This document shows positions 1 to 8,119 of a DNA stretch of 64,000 nt, in pieces. The stretch spans positions 4,774,001-4,838,000 of the forward strand of contig NZ_CP094526.1 of NCBI RefSeq assembly GCF_029910095.1. Direction: 5' to 3'. The notes under the pieces were generated by a model. It was not told where the DNA came from and did no database searches. It worked only from the letters and a program-made list of their open reading frames with translations. This stretch comes from Bradyrhizobium sp. ISRA464. Lineage in GTDB: Bacteria > Pseudomonadota > Alphaproteobacteria > Rhizobiales > Xanthobacteraceae. Positions within the stretch are counted from its first letter, which is position 1, and each line of letters begins with the position of its first letter. The translations under genes were made by a program, and so were the position numbers.

Positions 1-609
1 GCAGAAGTTCTGACGGACGTAGTTCACGTCCTTCAGTGCGAGGACATCGGCCTTCACGTTTCCGAACGTCGTCAGCGGCTTCTTGATGATGCCGTTGGCG
101 AAGTGATCGATGATATTCTCCTTGAAGTTTGTCTCGCGCGGATGATGGACGCAGACATGGTCACGCTGTTCACGCGAGAAATCGTGATAGGCGATGCCAA
201 GCACATCCATTTCCACGCCGGCGATCACCAACGCGATGGTCGGGCGCATATGCTCTGGGATACCGGGCGTGGTGTGGAGCGCGATGGCAGTCCAGACGTC
301 CTCGATGTCGCGCTCGGGCACGCCGTAGCTTTTCATGAATTTGCGGGCGGCATTGGCGCCATCGACCTCGAAGCGCAGATCGGGGCTCGAATATTTCTCG
401 GTGAGACCCATGTCGTGGAACATGGCGCCGAGGTAAAGCAGTTCCGGGTCGTATTTCAGCCCGCGCCGCTCGCCAGTGAGCGCGCCCCAAAGGAAGACGC
501 GGCGACTGTGGTTGTAGAGCAGGTCGTCTTCGCTATCGCGCACCAGCTGCGTGGCGGCGCGTGCGATTGCACTGTCAGGGACGCGGATGCCGGCGATGAT
601 CTCAGACAT
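1..609 (-). CDS. HD-domain hydrolase, cyanamide hydratase-like (3' end outside window)
   Basis: The reading frame starts at an ATG at 609, preceded by a GAGGAA ribosome-binding site, and runs off the left edge, so only the first 203 residues are visible. A metal-binding HD signature is seen: His34 in LYNHSRR and His65-Asp66 in AMFHDMG, followed by EVDGANAAR and the motif ALHTTPGIPEHM. These are typical of the metal-dependent HD hydrolases annotated as cyanamide hydratase-like; the real substrate is unknown. A paralogue with the same motifs lies at 3808-4479. A partly palindromic element lies upstream (645-740) and recurs before the oxidoreductase gene at 4551-5540, so the two may share regulation. 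The family call is firm, the substrate is not. Confidence 0.8.
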   Translation of the reverse strand, partial: MSEIIAGIRVPDSAIARAATQLVRDSEDDLLYNHSRRVFLWGALTGERRGLKYDPELLYLGAMFHDMGLTEKYSSPDLRFEVDGANAARKFMKSYGVPERDIEDVWTAIALHTTPGIPEHMRPTIALVIAGVEMDVLGIAYHDFSREQRDHVCVHHPRETNFKENIIDHFANGIIKKPLTTFGNVKADVLALKDVNYVRQNFC

Positions 610-644
610 GGAGCAATTTCCTCAGTTGAGTAATGGGCTGGTTA

Positions 645-740
645 CTTGTCGGTATTAGGCAATAGCGCCCTGCTCCGGACAACGAACGGGATGCTGTGGA
701 TCAGGACAGCCGTACGTCGTTTCCTGACAAAGGGCCCGTC
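645..740. repeat. Operator-like repeat, copy 1
   Basis: About 95 bp here match 5614-5704 in the same orientation. The best shared block is GGATCAGGACAGCC followed by GTACGTCGTTT and CTGACA. The element lies just upstream of the leftward HD gene that starts at 609. In the other copy two nested inverted repeats are clear; in this copy the left inner arm has decayed. It is either a duplicated promoter/operator or a small repeated palindrome. Confidence 0.6.
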
Positions 741-789
741 GGCGCCTTCGCGCCAGCAGGAGACAGCCCTTTCGTCTTTAACTTGCGAT

Positions 790-1764
790 CTATTCCGTTT
801 CCGCTCGCCGAAAACTGGCGCGATATTGGACAGGGGTCACGCCGAGACGGGTGCTGAAGACGATCCTCATCCGGTCCGCCGACCCGAAGCCGCAATCGAA
901 GGCGACCGCCTTCAGCGGCCGGTCGCTTGCTTCCAGCATCATGCGCGCCGCATCGACGCGGGCGCGCTCGATGAAGTCGTGCGGTGTGGTCCCGGTCACC
1001 TGCACGAAATGTCGGGCCAGATTCCGGGCGCTCATGCCGACGACAGCGGCAAGCGAGTCCAGCGTGTGGCGATTCCCAATATTGGCCATGACATGGTCCT
1101 GGATGCGCGCGATCGGCGATTCGGGATCGGCAGGTGCCGTGAGATAGGGACTAAACTGCGATTGTCCGCCCTGGCGCTGCGCAACCACGACCAAACGCTT
1201 GGCGACCTTGAGCGCGGTTTCCGCGCCGTGCCGCTGCCCGACGAGCGCCAAGCCCAGATCTATCCCCGCCGTCACACCCGCCGCGGTGATCAGCCGTCCA
1301 TCGCGCACATAGATCAGATCCGGTTCGACTTTCGCCTTCGGGAATCTCGCCGCCAGCGCCTGTGCATCCTGCCAATGGGTCGTGACTCGCCGATCGTCGA
1401 GGAGTCCGGCATAGCCGAGCACAAAAGCCCCTGTGCAGATCGATCCATAGACGCTCGAGCGCCACGGCAGCTCCTTGACCCACTGAAGCAGGCACGGTTC
1501 GGGCTCCGCTTCCGGTGGCGTCGGAGTGCCGGCCACCAGAACGATGTCGAAGCCGCCCGCCGCCTCATCGAAGGTCAGGTCGGCGACCATGCGTATGCCA
1601 TTCGAGGCGCGCAGCGGATTGCGGTGAGCAGCAACCAATACGGTTTCGTAGCGATCCGCGCTGCCGAGAAACGTGTTCGCCTCGCTGAACACATCCATCG
1701 GCCCCGCCACGTCCAGGGCCTGGACCCCCTCACAGACGACGATCGCGACTGCTTGTACCGGCAC
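790..1764 (-). CDS. GlxA family transcriptional regulator (DJ-1/PfpI + AraC HTH)
   Basis: This 324-residue protein has an N-terminal DJ-1/PfpI-like ligand domain (about residues 5-190), with the nucleophile-elbow region GSICTGAFVLG and the segment TTHWQDAQALA. A C-terminal AraC DNA-binding domain follows (about 215-318), with the second helix-turn-helix in VAFDCGFGSADRMRIVF. That layout defines GlxA-type regulators, which often control amidase, nitrilase or amine catabolism. The start is a GTG at 1764 with AGAGG upstream. It is transcribed leftward towards the HD gene and is the obvious candidate regulator for it. The ligand is unknown. Confidence 0.85.
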   Translation of the reverse strand: MPVQAVAIVVCEGVQALDVAGPMDVFSEANTFLGSADRYETVLVAAHRNPLRASNGIRMVADLTFDEAAGGFDIVLVAGTPTPPEAEPEPCLLQWVKELPWRSSVYGSICTGAFVLGYAGLLDDRRVTTHWQDAQALAARFPKAKVEPDLIYVRDGRLITAAGVTAGIDLGLALVGQRHGAETALKVAKRLVVVAQRQGGQSQFSPYLTAPADPESPIARIQDHVMANIGNRHTLDSLAAVVGMSARNLARHFVQVTGTTPHDFIERARVDAARMMLEASDRPLKAVAFDCGFGSADRMRIVFSTRLGVTPVQYRASFRRAETE

Positions 1765-1974
1765 CTGTTACTGCCTCTCCACTCTGGAGCCTTATTATGC
1801 AGGTAGTCCGGCCCCTGCAAAAGGCCTGGTGCGATCCGGGAGGCAACAGAACGAACATCCGTGCATCCGGGATCAACCAGGGGCTATGGACTTCTATTGG
1901 TCGATTTTGCTCTCCAAGCGGCCCATGCAGGTCCAAAAAAGATCGTCACAGCAACAGGCGAATTTGTCGCGCCA

Positions 1975-2477
1975 TTATTGTGATCCCGGCGCCTTGTCTG
2001 GCGTCGTCAAGGGCTCGTCCTTGGAATCCACAACGAAGACCGCCAGTAAGCTGGCGGACTCCTTGTCACTCGCGTTCTCACTGACTCTGTGATGTGAACC
2101 GGGCATTTCGTAAAAACTTTCGCCTGCGTGATAGACCTTCGCGGGGTCGTCGCCGACTTGGCTGCGAAGGGCGCCGGACAGCACATAGGCGTAGATAAAT
2201 GCTGACGCTGCGTGGTGATGAGCCAGCGATTTGGCTCCGGGAGGATAAGTCACCGTCACAGCAACCATCCTCTTTCCTTCGACATTCGGAGTGCGTGCTC
2301 GAAGGCGACTTTCACCTGCTCCCGGTCCTGCGCGATCGCCGGCGAGGCTCCCACGGCGATCGCTGCTGCTATCAGCGGGACGGCGGCCGTTCGCATTGCT
2401 CTTCGCGCTGGTTTTGCCGTCAAACCTCGAGGATTTGATACAGCACCAATCCGATAGGCAAATCCACTGATCGACAT
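1975..2477 (-). pseudogene. Secreted cupin-domain protein, frameshifted
   Basis: Two overlapping frames make one small exported cupin. The upstream frame starts at ATG 2477 (AGGAGG at 2485-2490). It encodes a signal peptide ending in ASPAIAQ and reaches EHALR. The downstream frame resumes with NVEGKRMVAV, continues through the cupin motif YPPGAKSLAHHHA and ends at 1975. Removing one C near 2288-2290 (CTCCG where CTCCCG is expected) explains the break. The paralogue at 9619-10053 has the same layout. Either this is a real pseudogene or a one-base sequencing error. Cupins of this type often bind a metal through the HHH cluster; the function is unknown. Confidence 0.75.
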
Positions 2478-2585
2478 CATCGTACCTCCTCTTCTAACGA
2501 GGTCACGCAACTGCTTGAAACCAGGACGCAGGGCCGAACTGATGGTCATGGTGAAGCTTCCGATGAGAAGCCATTGCCGCCACCA

Positions 2586-3815
2586 TCACCTTCGGCCTGA
2601 TGTGCTGCTGCCGCTGAGCAGCACCGACAACAGCGCGGCCAGAGCGAATCCCGCAGCTACCCAGCCGAGCCGCTCCATCGCGCCATTGGCAATGACCACA
2701 GCGCCCGCCGCGGCACCCATCGCGCTGCCGAGGTAGATCGCCGATGAATTCATCGAGAGACTGATCGGCGCCAGCGCCGGAGCCAACGTCACCAGCCGCG
2801 CTTGCTGCGCCGTTATCAGCCCCCAACTGGCGAACCCCCAAATCAGGATGGCCGGCAGCAGGACGGGCATTGCCCGCGCCGGCTCGAGGGCCGCGCTGAG
2901 CGAGAAGGCAAGATAGGCCAGCAGGGCAAGCCCCCCACCAACGATCACGATACTGCGGGCGCCCCAACGGTCCGCCGCGCTGCCGCTGAGCTGGGCGCCG
3001 ACTGCACTGGCCAAGCCAAAGCCCAGCAGGACCGGCGCCAGCGCCTGCGGGCCAAGGCCGGCGACGCCGGCTATGAAGACACCGAGATAAGTGTAGACCG
3101 TAAAGGTGCCGGCCACGGTCAGCACGCTGGTCACCAGCACGCCCAAGATATCGCGACGCTTGGCCAGCGCCAGACGCTCACCCAGGCCGGCCGTGACGCC
3201 AGGCCGTTGGCGCGGCAGCCGGATGAGAATCCCTAACAGCGAGAACACCGCCAGCCCCGCCACACCGAAAAAGGTGGCGCGCCAGCCGAAGCCCTGCCCC
3301 ACCAGTACCCCCAGCGGCACGCCGGCGATGATGGCCAGGGTCAACCCGGTGGTGATAGTGGACAGGGCACGGCCGCGCCGCTCCGGACCGCCCAGTGCGG
3401 CGGCAGATCCGCTGGCCGCCGGCATGAAGCTTGCTGCCGACAGGGCCAACAGCAGCCGCGCGGCCAACAGCCCGGCATAGTCTGGCGCCAGCGCGGCGAG
3501 CAGGTTGCCCAGGGCGAAGCTGCCCATGGCGACGACCAGCAGCCGACGCCGCTCCAGCCCGGCCGTCAACACGGCCATGACCGGCGCGCCGATCGCATAA
3601 GCGAGGGAGAAGGCGGTGACCAAATGACCGGCAGCTGGCAGACCGACGTTCAGGTCTCGCGCCAGGGCCGGGAGCAGCCCGGCGATCATGAACCCCTCGC
3701 TGCCGATGGCAAAAGCGCCGAGAGTTAGCCAGATGAGAGAGGCCAGCGAGTCGGCGCCGGTAGCTTGCGCGCGCTCGGGATTCAGCTCCTGGAGCACAGG
3801 ATACGTCCTAGTCAT
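2586..3815 (-). CDS. MFS transporter, DHA1 family (sugar/drug efflux type)
   Basis: This 409-residue protein has about 12 hydrophobic segments. The DHA1 pattern is visible: GSEGFMIAGLLPALARDL in the first helix, TAGLERRRLLV at the loop 2-3 signature, and RLLLALSAASFMPAASG. It resembles AraJ/NepI-type exporters of the inner membrane. Its ATG at 3815 overlaps the end of the HD gene by 8 bases, so the two are probably translationally coupled. The pairing suggests export of a toxic compound or of the product made by the HD enzyme; this is inference. The substrate cannot be read from sequence. Confidence 0.85.
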   Translation of the reverse strand: MTRTYPVLQELNPERAQATGADSLASLIWLTLGAFAIGSEGFMIAGLLPALARDLNVGLPAAGHLVTAFSLAYAIGAPVMAVLTAGLERRRLLVVAMGSFALGNLLAALAPDYAGLLAARLLLALSAASFMPAASGSAAALGGPERRGRALSTITTGLTLAIIAGVPLGVLVGQGFGWRATFFGVAGLAVFSLLGILIRLPRQRPGVTAGLGERLALAKRRDILGVLVTSVLTVAGTFTVYTYLGVFIAGVAGLGPQALAPVLLGFGLASAVGAQLSGSAADRWGARSIVIVGGGLALLAYLAFSLSAALEPARAMPVLLPAILIWGFASWGLITAQQARLVTLAPALAPISLSMNSSAIYLGSAMGAAAGAVVIANGAMERLGWVAAGFALAALLSVLLSGSSTSGRR

Positions 3816-4479
3816 GATGTTGAGCCTTGTGCTGGGAATCCGGGAAGGGCGAAGCAGCGATCAAGTCGCAGGCGTTGGGGCTCTTGAACCCCGGGATGAA
3901 ACGTTCGCAGACGGCGGCGTTGACGGTGCCATACGTCGTCGCTGGCTTGTGCGCAAAACCGGCGAAATACTCCTGAATGAAGCCTTCTTTGAAGTTCGTG
4001 CGCGGGTACTTGGCGACGATTTCCTCGCGCAGCTCCGCGGGAAACTGATCGAATCCCACCCCGATTACATCGAGAAGCACACCGGAGTTGAGAAGCGCCA
4101 CTTCGGGCCCCATATGCTTCGGGATGCCGGGGGTGGTATGCAGCGCAATTGCTTCCCAGACGGTCTGTACCTGATCTTCAGCGATGTTGTGGGTGCTAAG
4201 AAACTGTCTGGCTGCATTTGCGCCATCGACCTCGAAGCGTTCGTCTGGGCTCGAGAACTTCTTGATCAGGCCGAGATCGTGAAATGCGGCGGCGACATAA
4301 AGGAGCTCACGGTCGAAGCGCAGATTCCTCTGACGACCCTGCTCAGCAGCGAACAGGTAGACGCGGATCGAGTGATTGAAGAGCAGATCGGTGGAATGTT
4401 CGCGCAGGATGTCTGTCGCCTCTTTCGCGAGCAAGGAATCGGGAATGACGAGAGCATTGGAGAGATTTGGCGTTGTCAT
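3808..4479 (-). CDS. HD-domain hydrolase, cyanamide hydratase-like
   Basis: This complete 223-residue protein is a paralogue of the partial protein at 1-609. It shares His36 in LFNHSIR, His67-Asp68 in AAFHDLG, ERFEVDGANAAR and ALHTTPGIPKHM. These residues form the expected metal site of an HD hydrolase. The downstream MFS gene overlaps it by 8 bases. The two HD genes are clearly related but diverged, as expected of an old duplication or separate acquisition. Cyanamide or nitrile hydration is a family-based guess; the sequence shows only the HD fold. Confidence 0.85.
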   Translation of the reverse strand: MTTPNLSNALVIPDSLLAKEATDILREHSTDLLFNHSIRVYLFAAEQGRQRNLRFDRELLYVAAAFHDLGLIKKFSSPDERFEVDGANAARQFLSTHNIAEDQVQTVWEAIALHTTPGIPKHMGPEVALLNSGVLLDVIGVGFDQFPAELREEIVAKYPRTNFKEGFIQEYFAGFAHKPATTYGTVNAAVCERFIPGFKSPNACDLIAASPFPDSQHKAQHHD

Positions 4480-4550
4480 GGTTGCGTCCTTTCAAGACTT
4501 ACTGTGAGGCTTGGTTGCGCGTTGCGCGCGCAACTACGAAATTATGCTGA

Positions 4551-5540
4551 TCAACTCGCTCCGACGTCGAGCACGATCTTTCCTTTCGGCTGAGGCCGCA
4601 CGCGTTCCAGCATCAAATGAGCCTCGCGCGCATCCGTGAGGGGTAAGATTGCCCCTACGTTTGTTCGTAGTTTTCCACCATCGATGAAGCGAGCGATCTC
4701 TGTCAGATATTGGCTCGTGACGTTGACCAGAAAGAAGGCGGCTTCAACACCGTAGCGCTTTGCAAGATCCTGATCCGGACGGGATACTGCCGAAATCAGC
4801 TTGCCGCCACGACGGAGGATCTGGAATGAGCGGTCTTGGGTTTCGCCGCCGACAAGATCAATGACAGCGTCCGCGTTCCGAACTTCTTCCTCAAAGCGAT
4901 GAGTCCGATAATCGATCACCGTGTTTGCGCCGAGGTTACGCGCGACGGAAATATCGCCCGTCGATACGGTTGCGATAGTTTGCACACCTGCGTGATGGGC
5001 CAATTGAACCGCATAGGATCCAACGTTGCCGGCCGCTCCGTGAATGACCACCGTTTGACCTGCCTTGAGCTGGGCGTGATCAAACAACGCCTGCCATGCC
5101 GTCACGGCAATGACGGGGACGGACGCAGCTTCAACGTGGCTTAGCGAGGTTGGCTTGTTCGAAACCATCCCTGCGGACGCCACAGCGTACTCGGCATAGG
5201 CCCCGATAAACCGCGAGTTCGTAACACCAAAAACCTGATCTCCGGTACGTAGTTCGCTGTCTCCGGGTCCCATCGCGACGATTTCACCCGAAATATCCGA
5301 GCCGAGAGTGAGGGGAAGCGGTTGCGGCAAAGCGCTCTTGCCGGACCTGATCCAGCCATCCCATGGGCCAACTCCGGCGGCCGCAACTTTGACCAAGACC
5401 TCTCCAGGACCTGGCTCAGGTCGCGGCACGCGCTCAAACTTCATGACCTCTGGTGACCCAAACTGGTGCACGCGCCAGGCCATCATGGTTGAACGAGTTC
5501 GCTCTTCATTAACCTGAGGAACGATGCTGCTGGGGGTCAT
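4551..5540 (-). CDS. NADP-dependent MDR oxidoreductase (quinone reductase-like)
   Basis: This 329-residue medium-chain dehydrogenase/reductase is of the zinc-independent quinone oxidoreductase type. An N-terminal GroES-like domain (FERVPRPEPGPGEVLVKV, GSDISGEIVAMG) is followed by a Rossmann domain with the nucleotide motif HGAAGNVGSYAVQLA. No zinc-binding cysteine cluster is seen. A longer frame upstream is open, but the ATG at 5540 has AAGGAG six bases upstream and is the better start. Upstream lies the second copy of the nested-palindrome element (5614-5704), which probably controls it. The likely reaction is NADPH-dependent reduction of a quinone or enone. Confidence 0.85.
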   Translation of the reverse strand: MTPSSIVPQVNEERTRSTMMAWRVHQFGSPEVMKFERVPRPEPGPGEVLVKVAAAGVGPWDGWIRSGKSALPQPLPLTLGSDISGEIVAMGPGDSELRTGDQVFGVTNSRFIGAYAEYAVASAGMVSNKPTSLSHVEAASVPVIAVTAWQALFDHAQLKAGQTVVIHGAAGNVGSYAVQLAHHAGVQTIATVSTGDISVARNLGANTVIDYRTHRFEEEVRNADAVIDLVGGETQDRSFQILRRGGKLISAVSRPDQDLAKRYGVEAAFFLVNVTSQYLTEIARFIDGGKLRTNVGAILPLTDAREAHLMLERVRPQPKGKIVLDVGAS

Positions 5541-5613
5541 CTCATACTCCTTGCGCTCAGTTCTTCTTCGACCATTCGTTAGGCTTATTCTCCAAGGCGG
5601 TTCAGCGAATGTG

Positions 5614-5704
5614 CTTGTCAGTATTCGCAATGGAGGCTGTCCTGGACAACGAACACGATCCTACGGATCAGGACAGCCGTACGTCGTTTTCTGACAGGCC
5701 CGTC
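5614..5704. promoter_or_regulatory. Operator-like nested palindrome, copy 2
   Basis: Two inverted repeats are nested here: outer arms TGTCAG (5616-5621) and CTGACA (5691-5696), inner arms GGCTGTCCTG (5635-5644) and CAGGACAGCC (5669-5678). A related copy lies at 645-740. Both lie just upstream of leftward genes (starts at 5540 and 609), which fits a shared operator. Confidence 0.6.
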
Positions 5705-5807
5705 AGAGCCTTAGGGCCGGCAGACAACAGTGCCGCCGTCGATGCTCCGACCGATCATCACCTCTCCTGCCGACTCGGTATTCTCTCCACGTAGATGCCG
5801 AACAAAA

Positions 5808-7157
5808 TCAGCAAGGGTGCAGGAAAGCTCGCAGGAACCTCAGGCATGCGGTCCGCGAACGAGCGGGATTGGCACGCCATTTGCTAGGCAGCAGGATCAG
5901 GAGTCCGAGCAGGCTAGTCATCAGCAAAGGTAGCCCGACGTACCAGCGCTCGCGCTCGCGAGCACGGCCGGACAACGACTTGATCACGAAATCATCGCCA
6001 CGCGCCATCTCGTTGAAGGTCTGCTGGAAGGAGCCGATGCGGCGCACCTCCGTATCGGAAAGGCCGTCCCCCCGCCATCGGGACTGCCGTTCCAATGCGG
6101 TCAGCTGCGCTTCCTGCGAGCGCCCGTAGCCCGCTTCTTTTAGCGCATCAGCGTAGACCGCTCGCTCCTGCACCGCCAGGAATGTCGCTGGACCGATGCC
6201 GGTAGCGGACTGTAGCAGATCAAACATCGGCTGATCAGCACGCGGCATGATCATGAGCCAAATAGCGGATACCAACACAGTCACGAGACTCATTGCAGAA
6301 GCCGCGCGAAGGAAAATGCGAATGCAGATCCGTCGGCCGGCTGCGGGGGCGAATATAAGCCCACGCAGCGCGGCGCCGATCACGAGCATCAGCGTGAAAG
6401 CAAGGGCCATTGCAGCGCCCGTCGGCAGTTCGAATTCGAATGACGCGGCCAGACCGACGGCGCTGGCCGCGACGCCTCCAAGCCAACCGATTCCAAGCGC
6501 GTAGGCGATGCTGCGCGTGAACAACGATCCAATGATTGCCGGGATAATCAAGAAGCAGAAGACTAGAAGCACTCCTGCAGAGGCTACCGAGCTCGTGACG
6601 ACCACGCTGAAGGACAAATAGAACACAAAATCCCAGAGCAGCGAGCGACGCGCCTTGCTATGTACCGCCTCGCTAGCGGCCAAGAGCGGGCGACGGGCCA
6701 GCCAATGAACGGCCCCGACCAACGCATAGACGACCGCGAACTTAGGCAGGTCGCTTGCAGAGACGGCAAGGATGCTGCCGACGAGTATTTGTTTCACATG
6801 CTCCGCTCCTTGCGGCGAGCGGTCGACGACAACGATGGTCGTTGCAGTAGCCACAACGTAGATGATGCCGATGTAAGCTTCGGCTTGAATCTCTTTGGGT
6901 AAGACACGGGAGACCGTAAGCAGGGCGGCGCCGATGGCGGCGAAAAGAAAGGTATAGGCGATTCCCGCAGCACTCGTCGGAGCGTACCCAGCCGCAAATG
7001 CGATGGTAGCTCCAAGCGCTGACATCTGCGCCAGAGCAAGATCAGCGAAAATGATGCCACGCCTCAGAACGTGCAGGCCGAAGTTGGTGTGGATGGCTAC
7101 GAACAACGTGCTCGCCGCGAAGGGCGCGGCAAGCAGCATGATTACATCGTGTGACAT
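5808..7157 (-). CDS. Metal ABC transporter permease (ZnuB-like) with C-terminal extension
   Basis: Residues 1 to about 265 form a ZnuB/ABC-3 family permease with about eight membrane segments and the motif GIIFADLALAQMSALG. The remaining ~180 residues are unusual: another helix, a hydrophilic stretch rich in charged residues (ALERQSRWRG, SGRARERERWY), and a final hydrophobic helix (LPLLMTSLLGLLILL) with a basic tail. This suggests an exported domain tethered at both ends. The ATG at 7157 is preferred over a TTG at 7190. The binding-protein gene ends just upstream of this start. No ATPase gene is present nearby, so a complete transporter would need one from elsewhere. Confidence 0.8.
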   Translation of the reverse strand: MSHDVIMLLAAPFAASTLFVAIHTNFGLHVLRRGIIFADLALAQMSALGATIAFAAGYAPTSAAGIAYTFLFAAIGAALLTVSRVLPKEIQAEAYIGIIYVVATATTIVVVDRSPQGAEHVKQILVGSILAVSASDLPKFAVVYALVGAVHWLARRPLLAASEAVHSKARRSLLWDFVFYLSFSVVVTSSVASAGVLLVFCFLIIPAIIGSLFTRSIAYALGIGWLGGVAASAVGLAASFEFELPTGAAMALAFTLMLVIGAALRGLIFAPAAGRRICIRIFLRAASAMSLVTVLVSAIWLMIMPRADQPMFDLLQSATGIGPATFLAVQERAVYADALKEAGYGRSQEAQLTALERQSRWRGDGLSDTEVRRIGSFQQTFNEMARGDDFVIKSLSGRARERERWYVGLPLLMTSLLGLLILLPSKWRANPARSRTACLRFLRAFLHPC

Positions 7158-7170
7158 CGCCCGGGCCTGA

Positions 7171-8109
7171 TCACTTGCCTGTCGCCGCAAGCGTGCGCGC
7201 GAGGGCAGCGACGTTGAAGTCCATGAGACTTAGGTAGTCTCTCGCCTCCGGAACGCTGCCTACTGTTGGCGCGAGCACGACAAGAGGTGCGCCCGTGCGC
7301 GCCGACAACATTTGGGAGAAGTTCTTCGGCTCATATGCCTCTTGCAGAATGGCACGCGCACCGCTTTGCCGCATTTCTGCAATTAACGAGGAGAGATGCG
7401 CGACGCTCGGCGCGACCCCTTCCTTTGTTTCAATGAAGCCGATGAGGTTTAAGTGAAAGCGGCGCGCGAAATATGGCCAGCTGTTATGATAGGCGACCAC
7501 GGCCGCGCCGCGGTAGGGCGCCAGCTGTTGCATCCAGGCCGCAATGCGGTCGTGCAGTGTCGCGAGAAATCGATTCCGGTTGGCCACGATGGTGTCACGA
7601 GCGGCGGGCATGAGCCGAATGATTCCCTCCGCTATGATCGCCGTCACGGTCTCCGCATTGGCAGGATCAAGCCAGTAGTGCGGATTGCCTAAACCGTGCG
7701 CGTGACCATCCTCAGTGACGGTGGTTCGGCCTCTCGCTTCCAACAGCGGGACTCCGACCGACGCATCCACCGAGCGCCCGCCCCCCGCTTGGAATTCCGG
7801 GCGATGCAGTTGAATTATCAGCTTGTCAATCCAGAGATCATAGCCCAAGCCGACACGAACAATGAGATCGGCATCGCTTAGCATCGAGAGATCGCTCACC
7901 CGAGGTTCGAATGCCTCCGGATCGGTCCCCGGTGGCACAATGGTCTTGACCTGGACGACCTCACCACCGACTGCTGAAACGAGGCTCGCAATATCGCTTG
8001 TTGTAGCCACCACGACTATCGGCGCGGAGGCAAAAGCTGCATGCATCGATGCGGTCATAACGCACAGCGCCACGATTGCGATTAGTCGTGCTCGGCTCGC
8101 CATAACCAT
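7171..8109 (-). CDS. Metal ABC transporter substrate-binding protein (ZnuA-like)
   Basis: This 312-residue periplasmic binding protein belongs to cluster A-I (ZnuA/TroA). A signal peptide (about residues 1-28, ending in AAFASA) precedes VVATTSDIASLVSAVGG. Likely metal ligands are visible: His in GNPHYWLDP, His in VAYHNSWPYFARRF, Glu in GFIETKEGV and the late Asp in SLMDFN. A short DGHAHGLGNPH stretch stands in for the His-rich loop of zinc-binding members. The permease gene follows after 13 bases, so they form an operon. Zinc or manganese is likely. The ATPase partner is missing from the neighbourhood. Confidence 0.87.
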   Translation of the reverse strand: MVMASRARLIAIVALCVMTASMHAAFASAPIVVVATTSDIASLVSAVGGEVVQVKTIVPPGTDPEAFEPRVSDLSMLSDADLIVRVGLGYDLWIDKLIIQLHRPEFQAGGGRSVDASVGVPLLEARGRTTVTEDGHAHGLGNPHYWLDPANAETVTAIIAEGIIRLMPAARDTIVANRNRFLATLHDRIAAWMQQLAPYRGAAVVAYHNSWPYFARRFHLNLIGFIETKEGVAPSVAHLSSLIAEMRQSGARAILQEAYEPKNFSQMLSARTGAPLVVLAPTVGSVPEARDYLSLMDFNVAALARTLAATGK

Positions 8110-8119
8110 AGCGCGCTCG

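Noticed and set aside
646..1806. Long plus-strand open frame of 386 codons
   Set aside because: It is antisense to the GlxA regulator gene, whose domains are clear; the plus-strand product has no family features and is a by-product of high G+C content.
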